Source of the DNA: UBA5794 sp964196275 | Lineage (GTDB): Bacteria; Actinomycetota; Acidimicrobiia; Spongiisociales; UBA5794 | Reading direction: 5' to 3' | Assembly: GCA_964196275.1 (NCBI GenBank) | Contig: CAXMSN010000114.1 | Span: 8,863-72,862, forward strand | Length of the DNA stretch: 64,000 bases | Part shown: piece after piece, positions 25,986-36,038 of the stretch | Layout: every line of letters begins with the position of its first letter | Position numbering within the stretch: the first letter of the stretch is position 1 | The notes under the pieces: model-generated | Database searches by the model: none | The model's input: the letters and a program-made list of their open reading frames with translations, nothing else | Told to the model about the DNA's origin: nothing | Program-made: the position numbers and the translations under genes

Positions 25986-26013
25986 TCCGTGCTCCGTCGT
26001 CCGTGGTCCGCTG
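25986..26013. repeat. Heptamer array (TCCGTGG type) abutting the whiB stop
   Basis: Four 7-bp units: TCCGTGC, TCCGTCG, TCCGTGG, TCCGCTG, ending one base before the whiB stop codon. The 34764-34798 array ends in an almost identical way next to the icd stop. The rest of the 196-base gap holds a 10-bp inverted pair (CCTGAATTGT at 25840, ACAATTCAGG at 25922) and no supported gene. Confidence 0.8.
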
Positions 26014-26014
26014 C

Positions 26015-26308
26015 TCAGCCGGCCTGTCTACGCTGAACGGCGATCTGGCGCTCCTTGCGGATCTTGCGCCGTTCGCGTTCTGACATGGCTCCCCAGATGC
26101 CGAACTTCTCTGACGAGACAATTGCAAACTCGAGACATTCGGCCTGCACCGAGCACTCTCGACAGATTCCCTTGGCCGTGCGTGTCGAAGCTCCGCGCTC
26201 CGGGAAGAACAGGTCTGGGTCGGCACCACGGCAATTCGCAAAGTCCTGCCACGACATATCGACGCCATCTGTCTTGAGCGCCTCGATTAGATCTCCGAAC
26301 AACACCAT
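26015..26308 (-). CDS. WhiB-family iron-sulphur transcription factor
   Basis: A 97-residue protein with the four WhiB cysteines (Cys26, Cys49, Cys52, Cys58), the turn GIWGAMSERERR and a basic C-terminus (KIRKERQ). It binds a [4Fe-4S] cluster and acts with the primary sigma factor in actinomycetes, responding to redox or nitric oxide. The AGGAG element abuts the first ATG, so the true start could be a few codons downstream (GTG at 26305, or MSWQDFANC at 26257). This gene strongly supports an actinobacterial host. Confidence 0.93.
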   Translation of the reverse strand: MVLFGDLIEALKTDGVDMSWQDFANCRGADPDLFFPERGASTRTAKGICRECSVQAECLEFAIVSSEKFGIWGAMSERERRKIRKERQIAVQRRQAG

Positions 26309-26467
26309 CTCCTACACGTGTGTAATTACAACAATGTGATTCAAACAAGGGCGCGAGCGTGTGTCAACCCCGAATGCAAGAAATCTTTGCAAAAGATTCG
26401 ACGCTGGTTTCGCCGAAGCGCGCGAACACAGCGATAATCTGGACTAGTTCGACCAAGGAAGGGCGAA

Positions 26468-27208
26468 GTGACGATCAAGCAGCGGACCCCCGTCCACGAC
26501 AGGCATGGGTGGCGACAGTGGCTCGGAGGATTCTTCTCCTCCTCTGTCGGACTCAAGTGGATCATGGCCATCACGGGTATCGGCCTCCTCGTCTATATCG
26601 CAGCGCACCTCTTCGGAAACCTCAAGATCTTCACGGGAACCGACGACGCTGGTGCGTACTACATCGACCTGTACTCGGAGGCGCTCTGGCACCTGGGAGG
26701 CCACCTAGTTCCTGAAGGGCTCATCGTTACGGTCCTTCGCATCGGCCTGTTCTTCGTGTTCGCCCTTCACATATACGCTGCGCTTGAGTTGACGCTGAGG
26801 AACCGGGCAGCCGTCGGACCCCAACGCTATGAAGCACGCCAGGACTTCGCCGCGGCGAGCTATGCGAGTCGGACGATGCGCTTCGGCGGCGTGATCGTCC
26901 TGCTCTTCCTGTTGTATCACTTGGCCGATCTGACGTTCGGGATCGTGAACCCCGACTTCCACCACGGGAGCGTCTACGAGAACATGATCGCCAGCTTGTC
27001 GCAATGGCCTGTTGCCCTGCTGTACATCGTGGCGAATATCGCCCTCGTGTTCCACATCTATCACGGCACATGGAGTCTCTTCCAGAGCCTTGGAACGGCT
27101 AACCCCAAATACAACGACCTCAGACGGGCGTTCGCGGCAGTCTTTTCTGCCGTAATCCTTTTTGGCAATCTGTCGATCGTCATCGCCATCTACGCTGGAT
27201 GGGTGTGA
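26468..27208 (+). CDS. sdhC: Succinate dehydrogenase cytochrome b subunit
   Basis: A 246-residue membrane protein with five predicted helices and His residues in ITGIGLLVYIAAHLFGNL, FHIYHGTW and LLYHLADL that can bind haem b. It anchors SdhAB to the membrane and passes electrons to quinone. The length and single-anchor form match the actinobacterial/Bacillus-type enzyme. GTG start behind AAGGAAG; GATAAT at 26433-26438 is a plausible -10. Confidence 0.88.
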   Translation: MTIKQRTPVHDRHGWRQWLGGFFSSSVGLKWIMAITGIGLLVYIAAHLFGNLKIFTGTDDAGAYYIDLYSEALWHLGGHLVPEGLIVTVLRIGLFFVFALHIYAALELTLRNRAAVGPQRYEARQDFAAASYASRTMRFGGVIVLLFLLYHLADLTFGIVNPDFHHGSVYENMIASLSQWPVALLYIVANIALVFHIYHGTWSLFQSLGTANPKYNDLRRAFAAVFSAVILFGNLSIVIAIYAGWV

Positions 27209-27216
27209 TCGGAATT

Positions 27217-29166
27217 ATGGACATGGAACCCACGAAATCCCCCACCCCGCCAACGCTTGATTCACGGATCCCGACCGGTCCCATCGAGGACCGCTGGGAC
27301 AACCATCGCTTCGACGTCAAACTCGTGAACCCGGCCAACAAGCGCAAGTACGACATCATCGTGATCGGCACGGGGCTGGCAGGCGCATCAGCAGCGGCCT
27401 CGTTCGGTGAGCTTGGCTACAACGTGAAGGTGTTCACCTACCACGACTCGGCCAGGCGGGCACACTCGATCGCAGCGCAGGGCGGAATCAACGCAGCCAA
27501 GAACTATCCCAACGACGGCGACTCCATCTATCGCTTGTTCTATGACACGGTCAAGGGCGGCGATTACCGGTCCCGAGAGTCGAACGTCTACCGCTTGGCA
27601 CAGGTATCGAACGAGATCATCGATCAAGCAACAGCCCAAGGTGTCCCGTTCGCCCGTGAGTACGGAGGACTCCTCGACAACCGGTCGTTCGGCGGAGCCC
27701 AGGTATCCCGCACGTTCTACGCAAGGGGACAGACCGGCCAGCAGCTCTTGCTCGGCGCGTATCAGGCAATGGCGCGACAGATCGACGCAGGCTCGGTCGA
27801 ACTCCACGTCCGCTCAGAGATGCTCGAAGTCGTGAAGAAGGATGGAAGAGCGGCAGGCGTCGTCGTCCGTGATCTCACGACCGGAGAGATCACATCCCAC
27901 AGTGCGCATGCGGTGGTCCTGGCAACCGGCGGTTACTCGAACGTCTTCTTCCTCTCGACGAACGCTATGGCCTGCAATGCGACGGCTGCCTGGCGGGCAC
28001 ATCGCGAAGGGGCCTACTTCGCAAACCCCTGTTACACGCAGATCCATCCCACGTGCATCCCGGCGTCTGACGAACATCAGTCGAAACTGACCCTCATGTC
28101 CGAGTCCCTACGCAACGACGGTCGGATCTGGGTACCGGTCAATCCTGACGACTCCAGGGCACCGAACGACATTCCCGAAGATGAGCGCGACTACTACCTC
28201 GAGAGGCAGTACCCGGCGTTCGGGAACCTCGTCCCACGTGACGTGGCATCTCGGGCAGCGATGCGCATCATCGACGCAAATGGTGGCATTGGACCGATGA
28301 AGAACGGCGTTTACCTGGACTTCAAGGACGCGATCGACCGCCTCGGGAAGCACCGCATCGAGGAACGGTACGGGAACCTGTTCGAGATGTACGAACGGAT
28401 CACGGACGAGAACCCCTACGAGGTTCCCATGCGGATCTACCCGGCGCCTCATTACACGATGGGTGGCCTGTGGGTCGACTATGACCTCATGACATCGGTC
28501 CCGGGCCTCTACGCCATAGGTGAGGCGAACTTCTCGGACCACGGTGCGAACAGGCTCGGCGCCTCTGCCCTGATGCAAGGGCTCGCTGACGGCTACTTCG
28601 TGCTCCCATACACGATCGGCCACTACCTGTCCGACTATCTCAACGTGGAGCCTGTCCCAACGGATGATGACGTCTTTGCGAGTGCAGAACAAGCAGTTCA
28701 GGACCGTACTGATCGGTTCCTCGCCATCGGAGGAACACGCTCGGTCGACCACTTCCACAGGGAACTTGGCAAGATCATGATCGAACACTGTGGCCTCGCT
28801 CGTTCGAAGGAGGGCCTCGAGAAGGCGATATCCGAAATCCAGACCGTCAAGGCCGAGTTCTGGTCCGATCTGAAAGTCCTCGGAACGGACGATTCGCTTA
28901 ATCAGTCCCTTGAGCGTGCCGGGCGGGTGGCTGACTTCTTCGAACTCGCGGAGCTGATGTGCAGGGATGCGATCGATCGCGAGGAGTCATGCGGCGGTCA
29001 CTTCCGCATCGAGCACCAGACCGATGAAGGCGAGGCCAGGCGAAGCGACGACGACTTTGCGTACGTCAGTGCGTGGGAGTGGCACGACGAGTCAACACCT
29101 CAGACTCGTCACAAGGAACCGCTCGACTTCGAGTATGTGGCCCTTTCGCAGAGGAGCTACAAGTAA
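27217..29166 (+). CDS. sdhA: Succinate dehydrogenase flavoprotein subunit
   Basis: A 649-residue FAD subunit with the dinucleotide-binding IIVIGTGLAGASAAASFGELGY, the flavin-attachment region ARRAHSIAAQGGINAA (His in RRAHS) and catalytic His/Arg blocks (PAPHYTMGGLWVDY; ANRLGASALMQGLADGYF). It oxidises succinate to fumarate in the TCA cycle. Start placed at 27217; an ATG at 27199 would overlap sdhC by 10 bases. It ends in a TAATG junction with sdhB. Confidence 0.95.
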   Translation: MDMEPTKSPTPPTLDSRIPTGPIEDRWDNHRFDVKLVNPANKRKYDIIVIGTGLAGASAAASFGELGYNVKVFTYHDSARRAHSIAAQGGINAAKNYPNDGDSIYRLFYDTVKGGDYRSRESNVYRLAQVSNEIIDQATAQGVPFAREYGGLLDNRSFGGAQVSRTFYARGQTGQQLLLGAYQAMARQIDAGSVELHVRSEMLEVVKKDGRAAGVVVRDLTTGEITSHSAHAVVLATGGYSNVFFLSTNAMACNATAAWRAHREGAYFANPCYTQIHPTCIPASDEHQSKLTLMSESLRNDGRIWVPVNPDDSRAPNDIPEDERDYYLERQYPAFGNLVPRDVASRAAMRIIDANGGIGPMKNGVYLDFKDAIDRLGKHRIEERYGNLFEMYERITDENPYEVPMRIYPAPHYTMGGLWVDYDLMTSVPGLYAIGEANFSDHGANRLGASALMQGLADGYFVLPYTIGHYLSDYLNVEPVPTDDDVFASAEQAVQDRTDRFLAIGGTRSVDHFHRELGKIMIEHCGLARSKEGLEKAISEIQTVKAEFWSDLKVLGTDDSLNQSLERAGRVADFFELAELMCRDAIDREESCGGHFRIEHQTDEGEARRSDDDFAYVSAWEWHDESTPQTRHKEPLDFEYVALSQRSYK

Positions 29167-29924
29167 TGGACCTCTCACTGAAGATCTGGCGGCAAGCCAG
29201 CCCCGATGCTGACGGAGAGTTCAAGACATATGACGCCAAGGGCATAAGCCCGGAAGCTTCGTTCCTTGAGATGCTCGACGAAGTCAACGAACACCTGAAC
29301 GAGAACGACGAGGAGCCGATCGCATTCGACCACGACTGCCGTGAAGGCATCTGCGGGATGTGTGGCGTCATGATCAACGGCGTGGCGCACGGGCCACAGT
29401 CAGGAACGGCGACCTGTCAGCTCCACATGCGAAAGTTCGAAGACGGCGATTCCATCACGATCGAGCCTTGGAGAGCGAGCGCCATGCCCGTGATCCGAGA
29501 CCTGATCGTCGACCGCTCACCATTCGACAGGATCATCGAGGCCGGCGGATATATCTCTGTCAACACCGGAGCGGCCCCAGATGCGAACATCATCGCGGTA
29601 CCAAAGGAGGCTGCCGAGATCTCGATGGATGCGGCAGCCTGCATCGGGTGTGCCGCATGCGTCGCCGCCTGTCCCAACAGCGCCGCGAACCTGTTCACTG
29701 CAGCGAAGATGCAGCAACTCAATTTGCTCCCCCAGGGCCAGCCCGAGCGTTATACACGCGCAGTAGCGATGGTCGAGACCATGGAGGAATACTTCGGGTC
29801 ATGCACCAACCACGGCGAGTGCGAGAAGGCGTGTCCGAAGAGCATCTCGATCGACTTCATCGCATGGATGAACCGCGACTACGTCAAAGCCCAGTTCAGG
29901 AACTTCGCCAAGACAGGGCAGTAG
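29166..29924 (+). CDS. sdhB: Succinate dehydrogenase iron-sulphur subunit
   Basis: A 252-residue protein with the plant-type ferredoxin motif (Cys58, Cys63, Cys66, Cys84), the [4Fe-4S] motif CIGCAACVAACPN and the final CTNHGECEKACPKSI. It relays electrons from SdhA to the membrane subunit. The ATG shares a base with the sdhA TAA stop, so the two are translationally coupled. Confidence 0.95.
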   Translation: MDLSLKIWRQASPDADGEFKTYDAKGISPEASFLEMLDEVNEHLNENDEEPIAFDHDCREGICGMCGVMINGVAHGPQSGTATCQLHMRKFEDGDSITIEPWRASAMPVIRDLIVDRSPFDRIIEAGGYISVNTGAAPDANIIAVPKEAAEISMDAAACIGCAACVAACPNSAANLFTAAKMQQLNLLPQGQPERYTRAVAMVETMEEYFGSCTNHGECEKACPKSISIDFIAWMNRDYVKAQFRNFAKTGQ

Positions 29925-29948
29925 AGAGTCGCTCACTGGCGTTCGCTC

Positions 29949-29962
29949 CGGACCACGGACCA
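29949..29962. repeat. Short heptamer pair (CGGACCA) after sdhB
   Basis: Two exact copies of CGGACCA, 25 bases beyond the sdhB stop. It belongs to the TCCGTGG/CCACGGA family seen at several other gene ends. Confidence 0.6.
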
Positions 29963-30009
29963 CATTGACGCGATCGTCTGGATTCCGACACACGCTTGAG
30001 AAATTGGAA

Positions 30010-30053
30010 TTCCTTGGTGCGTTCGTCGCGTTGACCATGTACCAACCAAGGAA
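30010..30053 (+). promoter_or_regulatory. Possible ribosome-site-sequestering stem upstream of the DUF427 gene
   Basis: TTCCTTGGT (30010-30018) is an exact complement of ACCAAGGAA (30045-30053). The right arm contains the AAGGA ribosome site, five bases before the GTG start. A transcript beginning upstream of 30010 could fold so as to hide the ribosome site. This may be an RNA switch or chance; no ligand-binding core is evident in the 26-nt loop. Confidence 0.35.
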
Positions 30054-30058
30054 CATCC

Positions 30059-30814
30059 GTGACCACACAGACGAAACGACGGGTTCGGGTAGAGCCGACC
30101 CAGAAGCGCATCCGGACCCAGATCGGTGGCGTTGTCATCGCTGACTCGACCGATGTGCTGATGGTGTGGGAAGTGCCGTACTTCCCGACCTACTACTTCC
30201 CAAGTTCCGACGTCAGGCTTGACTTGCTCTCCGACTCGGGTAGAACCAAGAGGTCACCGAGTCGCGGAAGCGCGGCGCTTCATGACGTCACCGTTGGTGA
30301 TCGAACCGTCCCTCAGGCAGCACGAGTGTGGACCGAGTCGAAGGTCGAAGAGGTCGAAGGCTATGTGTCCTTCCATTGGGGTTCGATGGATGCGTGGTTC
30401 GAAGAAGGCGCCGAGGTGTACGTCCACGCCCGCGACCCGTACACGCGTATCGACGTTCTCCAGAGTTCGCGCAACATCAGGGTTGAGATAGACGGTGTCA
30501 CGATCGCTGACACCAACCAACCGAGAATCCTCTTCGAGACCGGACTGCCGGCCAGGTACTACATCCCGAAGACAGATGTGCAGTTTGAGTACCTGACGCC
30601 GACTGATAACGAGACATCGTGCCCCTACAAAGGAACCGCTCGGTACTGGTCGATCAACGTCAACGGTGAAGCCCATGACGATCTCGTGTGGGGATATGAC
30701 AGCCCGCTCCAGGAGTCGCAGGATGTTGCAGGGCTCGTTGCGTTCTACAACGAGAAGCTCGACATCTTCGTCGACGGCGAGCTACAGGACAGACCGAAGT
30801 CGATGTTCTCGTAG
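30059..30814 (+). CDS. Tandem DUF427 protein
   Basis: A 251-residue protein made of two DUF427 domains (about residues 20-115 and 140-240). Matching blocks include ADSTDVLMVWEVPYFPTYYFP and ADTNQPRILFETGLPARYYIP. Function of the family is unknown; members are small beta-rich cytosolic proteins common in actinobacteria. GTG start behind AAGGA. It sits between sdhB and an SCP2 protein, separated from both by heptamer repeats, so it is probably its own transcription unit. Confidence 0.82.
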   Translation: MTTQTKRRVRVEPTQKRIRTQIGGVVIADSTDVLMVWEVPYFPTYYFPSSDVRLDLLSDSGRTKRSPSRGSAALHDVTVGDRTVPQAARVWTESKVEEVEGYVSFHWGSMDAWFEEGAEVYVHARDPYTRIDVLQSSRNIRVEIDGVTIADTNQPRILFETGLPARYYIPKTDVQFEYLTPTDNETSCPYKGTARYWSINVNGEAHDDLVWGYDSPLQESQDVAGLVAFYNEKLDIFVDGELQDRPKSMFS

Positions 30815-30827
30815 CTCGGGCCACGGA

Positions 30828-30901
30828 CCACGGACCAGAATGTCGCTTCTCGAAGATTGAACCCATCTTCCGATTTCCGATTTCGGACTTCGGACTTCCG
30901 A
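30828..30901. repeat. Two heptamer arrays (CCACGGA and CTTCGGA types)
   Basis: CCACGGA twice at about 30830-30843. Then five in-phase units at 30867-30901: CTTCCGA, TTTCCGA, TTTCGGA, CTTCGGA, CTTCCGA. The same two unit types occur together at 52816-52956, 22 kb away. The array begins within 20 bases of the DUF427 gene stop. Confidence 0.85.
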
Positions 30902-30967
30902 CTCACCCTGAGCCTTGGTAGTTCGCGTCTCGGTACACTCCCAGCCACATAGTGAAAGGAACCTCCC

Positions 30968-31351
30968 GTGGTCACATTTCTCAGCGACGAACACTTCACC
31001 GCAGCCACCGACGCTCTCAACGCCGATGGCGGCTTCCAGAGCTCGATAACAGGCGTCGCCCTGTCCGTTCAGTTCGATGTGTCAGGCACGCCGGAGGGTG
31101 ACATCTCCTACCACCTCAGCATCGCTGATGGCGCTGTTGACACCGCTATGGGTCCGATGGACGGCGCCGACGTCACCGTGGGAAGCGACTACGAAACGTC
31201 GAAGGACATCTCCAAAGGAGAGCTCAACGTCCAGATGGCCTTCATGTCAGGCAAGATCAAGGTCGGAGGCAACATGGCAAAGATCATGATGCACCAGGCC
31301 GTTCTGAACGACTACGCCCGGGTTCTCTCCGGTCTCGACGTCGACTACTAA
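30968..31351 (+). CDS. SCP2 sterol-carrier-like lipid-binding protein
   Basis: A 127-residue protein with the SCP2 fold pattern: VQFDVSGTPEGDISYHLSIADGAV, the DVTVGSDYETSKDISKGELNVQMAFMSGKIKVGGNMAKIM region and a short helical tail. Such proteins bind lipids or acyl-CoA in a hydrophobic tunnel. GTG start behind GAAAGGAA; a TACACT box at 30934-30939 could be its -10. Confidence 0.82.
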   Translation: MVTFLSDEHFTAATDALNADGGFQSSITGVALSVQFDVSGTPEGDISYHLSIADGAVDTAMGPMDGADVTVGSDYETSKDISKGELNVQMAFMSGKIKVGGNMAKIMMHQAVLNDYARVLSGLDVDY

Positions 31352-31376
31352 CCGAGCCGCTCGCTGCGGTCGCCTA

Positions 31377-31448
31377 CAGACCTCAGACCTCAGACCTCAG
31401 GAATCCCCCTGGCTCGCTGTGCTCGCCCGTCCCCCTTGAAAGGGGGAC
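31377..31448. repeat. Heptamer array (CAGACCT) joined to composite palindrome, copy E
   Basis: Three exact CAGACCT units (31377-31397) run directly into the C-rich flank and the CCGTCCCCCTT/AAGGGGGAC palindrome at 31402-31448. This copy is nearly identical to that at 2538-2587. It shows the two repeat types physically joined, between the convergent SCP2 and HU genes. Confidence 0.85.
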
Positions 31449-31461
31449 AGACTTTGAAAAG

Positions 31462-31491
31462 AAGAAAGGCGCCCGGGTGGGCGCCTTTCTT
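31462..31491. terminator. Bidirectional intrinsic terminator for HU
   Basis: A perfect 13-bp stem (AAGAAAGGCGCCC with its complement) and GGGT loop, with short T-rich tracts on both strands. It lies 19 bases past the HU stop and also serves the convergent SCP2 gene. Confidence 0.88.
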
Positions 31492-31510
31492 CGATTGATT
31501 GCGGGAACGA

Positions 31511-31789
31511 TCAGCCAGGCTTTACGGCATCCTTGAAGCCCTTACCGGCCTTGAACGCTGGAACGCGTGTTGCTGCGACATTGATCGGAGCGCCCGTTTG
31601 CGGGTTACGAGCAACGCGTGCTGCGCGGTCGCGACCTTCGAACGTTCCGAAACCTGTGATCTGAACCTTGCCAGACATCACGACACCGCTGACGATGACG
31701 TCAAGCGTCTCGTTCACCATCTTCTCTGCCAAAGCCTTGGACTCGCCTGTGTTGCGAGCCACTGCCTCGATGAGTTCACCTTTGTTCAC
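31511..31789 (-). CDS. hup: HU-family nucleoid-associated DNA-binding protein
   Basis: A 92-residue HU protein: MNKGELIEAVARNTG at the N-terminus, the conserved TGFGTFEGRDRAARVARNPQTG beta-arm region and a C-terminal helix (PAFKAGKGFKDAV). It bends and compacts DNA. There is no Lys/Ala-rich tail of the mycobacterial type. It has a good promoter upstream and a strong terminator downstream, so it is monocistronic. Confidence 0.95.
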   Translation of the reverse strand: MNKGELIEAVARNTGESKALAEKMVNETLDVIVSGVVMSGKVQITGFGTFEGRDRAARVARNPQTGAPINVAATRVPAFKAGKGFKDAVKPG

Positions 31790-31839
31790 TGAAAACCTCC
31801 TCTGTCCACGATCGTCGTGGAACGAATAACACGGGTGTA

Positions 31840-31868
31840 ACTCTACCCAATACCCGATTAATCAGCAA
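31840..31868 (-). promoter_or_regulatory. Candidate promoter of the HU gene
   Basis: On the minus strand TTGCTG (31868-31863) and TAGAGT (31845-31840) are separated by exactly 17 bases, in an AT-rich region upstream of the HU start. A second TAGAGT at 31911-31916 on the plus strand may serve the divergent membrane protein gene. Confidence 0.5.
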
Positions 31869-31940
31869 CAATACGGGATTTCCGGTTGTGTCGCACGACC
31901 ATAAGTTCGGTAGAGTGCTTCCTAATCGGAGGCTGACCGC

Positions 31941-32864
31941 TTGAAAAAGAACTGGACCAAGATCGCAATTGCCCTCGGGCCCGCGATCCTCATCTCAACG
32001 TACGTATGGGAGTTCGCACGAACCAACCCTGACTACAAGTTCCTGATTCAACCGTGGGCGATGCGTGGAAACGAGATGGTTCACGGCGATGTGTTCGTTG
32101 CCTTCGGCGTCGTCCTCTTGATCGCCGGTCTGGCCGCATCCTGGGAGGGAGCTGCCAGGCCCCTCTACTCCGCCCTGATCGTCGTCTTCATCGTGGTCGC
32201 TGGCACCGCAGTCACTTCCACGTACAGCGAAACCACGTTCAACCTCACGATCAGCCCGGTGATGGCCGTGCTCTTGACACTCATCATCTCCCTATCCATC
32301 GCGCTTGCTTTGAGGAGCCAATTCCGCGAACGCTCGAGGATCTTCGCCAGAGCGCTGCCTCTCTTCGCCGTGTCCTTCGTCGTTGTGATGGGACTGATCT
32401 CCGCAACCGTCCTGAATACCACGGTTTCAACCGAGAGCTGGATAGCGCTGCTGGTGGTCATGCTGTTCTCTGCGGCGGTCGCCCTGAGCGTCAAACCGAT
32501 CGACATGGCTGCCAACCGGCTGCTCGTAATGGCAGTCGTCACAACGTGGGGTGTGATCGTGCTCTCAGCCGGAGCCATCAGACAGACGCTGATCGACGCC
32601 CAGGTGATGGCTACTCAGGTCGACGGCACGACAGGCATCTCCGCCCAGTACAAGGATGTGCAGGCCGCATCAGGCTGGTGGCTGGCGGGCTTCGGGCTCA
32701 GCGTCATGTTCGTTGGGGCGGTTGGCCTGTGGGCGAAGCGCAGGGATCACGTCGCAGCGCTCGCACGAGCGAGGAAGCAGCGGGAAGCTGCAGAAATCAG
32801 CGCAAGAGAGATTCAAGAAGCTGCAGATGCATACGCCGCCGAACTGGCTGCGTCCGCGAGCTGA
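31941..32864 (+). CDS. Polytopic membrane protein of unknown function
   Basis: A 307-residue protein with about eight hydrophobic segments and a charged C-terminal helix (ARARKQREAAEISAREIQEAAD) that could form a coiled coil. I do not recognise a family. TTG start, supported by CGGAGG nine bases upstream. It is divergent from HU and converges with mdh. Composition resembles the surrounding genes, so it is likely native. Confidence 0.7.
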   Translation: MKKNWTKIAIALGPAILISTYVWEFARTNPDYKFLIQPWAMRGNEMVHGDVFVAFGVVLLIAGLAASWEGAARPLYSALIVVFIVVAGTAVTSTYSETTFNLTISPVMAVLLTLIISLSIALALRSQFRERSRIFARALPLFAVSFVVVMGLISATVLNTTVSTESWIALLVVMLFSAAVALSVKPIDMAANRLLVMAVVTTWGVIVLSAGAIRQTLIDAQVMATQVDGTTGISAQYKDVQAASGWWLAGFGLSVMFVGAVGLWAKRRDHVAALARARKQREAAEISAREIQEAADAYAAELAASAS

Positions 32865-32891
32865 GGCAATTCTCGACCGGCTGATCAGCCG

Positions 32892-33827
32892 CTAGTAATC
32901 GACCTGCTCAAGGTCAGCGACCTTCTCCGCCACCGCGGTCGCAGCCTCGCGTAGACCAGCAGCTTCACCTTCCGTCAGTGGAGACTCGACAACCTCTTCG
33001 ACACCGTTGGCCCCGAGCTTGGCGACCACGCCGAGGTAGACATCGGAGATACCGTATTGGCCATCCATCCAGGCGCAAACGGGCATCTCGGTGCCGGCGT
33101 CCTCGATGACCGCACGGACCATGGCTGCAGCGGCAGCGGAGGGTGCGTAGTACGCCGAACCGGTCTTCAGGAAAGCGACGATCTCTGCTCCACCCTTGCG
33201 GGTCCGGTCAACGATCGACTCGATCTGGTCTGCGTCGAGCACGTCCTCGAGCGCCGAGTCTCCGATGCTGCACATCGACGGCACAGGAACCATCGTGTCA
33301 CCGTGCGATCCGAGCGTCACAGCGGTCACATCAAGGATGTCGACGTCGGCTACCTCTGAGATGAAGTGTGCGAATCGGGCGCTATCGAGCATTCCTGCCT
33401 GCCCGAATACCCTGCCCTTCGGAAACCCGGAAACCTCGGCGACGAGCGTCGTCATCTGATCGAGCGGATTCGTGACAACGATGATCACGGCATCCGGCGA
33501 GTGGGTGACGAGTTGCTCAGTGACCGACTTGACGATCTTGGCGTTGACGCCAAGCAGATCCATCCGCGACATCCCTGGCTTCCTCGGGAGACCGGCAGTG
33601 ATCACGACGACGTCCGACTCAGCGGTATCTGCATAGTCGTTCGTTCCGGTGACCTTCGTCCGGTATCCAAGGACTGGCCGTGACTGGTTCATATCCAATG
33701 CGAGGCCCTGCGGCAGGTCCTCCACGATGTCGATCATCACGACTTCGTCCACGATGTCCCACTCTGCGATTCGCTGCACCGTGGTGGAGCCGTACTTGCC
33801 TGCACCGACGACCGTTACCTTGCTCAT
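32892..33827 (-). CDS. mdh: Malate dehydrogenase (LDH/MDH family)
   Basis: A 311-residue NAD-dependent dehydrogenase with the GAGKYGSTT nucleotide-binding loop, the substrate loop PRKPGMSRMDL (Arg pair selecting malate) and catalytic His in GSHGDTMVP. It interconverts malate and oxaloacetate. The start at 33827 follows AAGGAGAGG; upstream open frame to 33893 is unlikely. It belongs to the cluster of TCA-cycle genes in this window. Confidence 0.92.
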   Translation of the reverse strand: MSKVTVVGAGKYGSTTVQRIAEWDIVDEVVMIDIVEDLPQGLALDMNQSRPVLGYRTKVTGTNDYADTAESDVVVITAGLPRKPGMSRMDLLGVNAKIVKSVTEQLVTHSPDAVIIVVTNPLDQMTTLVAEVSGFPKGRVFGQAGMLDSARFAHFISEVADVDILDVTAVTLGSHGDTMVPVPSMCSIGDSALEDVLDADQIESIVDRTRKGGAEIVAFLKTGSAYYAPSAAAAAMVRAVIEDAGTEMPVCAWMDGQYGISDVYLGVVAKLGANGVEEVVESPLTEGEAAGLREAATAVAEKVADLEQVDY

Positions 33828-33941
33828 GGCCTCTCCTTGAGGACGGAAGATGTACTCCAAGGATAACGGCCAGCCACGACCCTGGAATCCCAATGACCGC
33901 GGATCAAGAGCTGCTGCCCCGGCTGCACCACGGACCGGATT

Positions 33942-34745
33942 TCAGACGGTTGCCGTTGCGAAATATGACCGGAACGGAACCTCGAGTCCGCCTTCGGTCA
34001 CATAGTCCGCGAGACCATCCTCGACGGCAGCGAGAGCCTCGTCCCGGGTTCGATCATCCAGCTCGAAGAATGAACCAGACCACGGCAGCGCCTTGAGATG
34101 CTGGGGCACGTATGTCCTGACCGGCGGCAGCGAGACCAGCGGCTCGAGTAGTTCGATGCTGACAGACTCGAGTCCGGCCGAAGCGAACCAGCCCTCCATC
34201 TTCGATGGCCCTCCCTCGACGTATGCAGGGCGATAGATAGCCGCATCGGTGCCGCAGTACTTCGACAACATCGCCAGCTCAACAGCGAAGAAGGGTGAGT
34301 CCTCGAGACCGGACCATACAGACGCCGACACTCTCCCCCCGCCCCTCGTGACCCTCGCCATCTCCTCCACGCCTTCAGCGACGTCCGGGAAGAACTGGAT
34401 CCCCTGCTGACAGATCACCGAGTCGAAGGACGCATCTTCGTACGGCAGGTCCAAGGCCGAAGCCACGTCCCACGAGATGTCAACGCCTTCAGATGGAATC
34501 GACTGTGCAAACTCCACCATCCCAGCATTGATGTCCGCACCGGCAACGCTCCCACCGGATCCAACAGCCAATGCCGCCAACCTCGTAGCGAAGCCAGTGC
34601 CACAAGCGACATCCAGAACAGCATCGCCAGCACTCACACCACCAGAGATCAGTGCCTCCGCTAGCGGCAACATGAACCGTCCGACCTGATCCTGATAATG
34701 CCGAGGAGCATCAACATCAACCTGAAACCCCGAGGACTCACCCAT
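33942..34745 (-). CDS. Class I SAM-dependent methyltransferase
   Basis: A 267-residue methyltransferase of the UbiE/Methyltransf_11 type: motif I VLDVACGTGFATRLA, acidic strand VAGADINAGMV and post-I ISWDVASALDLPYEDASFD. The substrate is unknown. It lies between icd and mdh, with a heptamer array at its 5' side. Confidence 0.8.
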   Translation of the reverse strand: MGESSGFQVDVDAPRHYQDQVGRFMLPLAEALISGGVSAGDAVLDVACGTGFATRLAALAVGSGGSVAGADINAGMVEFAQSIPSEGVDISWDVASALDLPYEDASFDSVICQQGIQFFPDVAEGVEEMARVTRGGGRVSASVWSGLEDSPFFAVELAMLSKYCGTDAAIYRPAYVEGGPSKMEGWFASAGLESVSIELLEPLVSLPPVRTYVPQHLKALPWSGSFFELDDRTRDEALAAVEDGLADYVTEGGLEVPFRSYFATATV

Positions 34746-34763
34746 CAGCCACTGCGCTGCCGA

Positions 34764-34798
34764 TCCGTGTTCCGTGGTCCGTAGTCCATGGTCCTCTG
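34764..34798. repeat. Heptamer array (TCCGTGG type) abutting the icd stop
   Basis: Five in-phase units: TCCGTGT, TCCGTGG, TCCGTAG, TCCATGG, TCCTCTG, ending one base before the icd stop. Units differ by one or two changes each, so the array looks old and decayed. Confidence 0.85.
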
Positions 34799-34799
34799 C

Positions 34800-36002
<1,203 letters not shown>

Positions 36003-36038
36003 GAGCTTCTCCGTGTGTTCGGTTCGTGTACTGGAAAT

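Noticed and set aside
31377..31448. Ordinary intrinsic terminator only
   Set aside because: The palindrome lacks a U-tract, its flank is conserved at distant loci, and a real terminator with T-rich flanks lies 14 bases further on at 31462.
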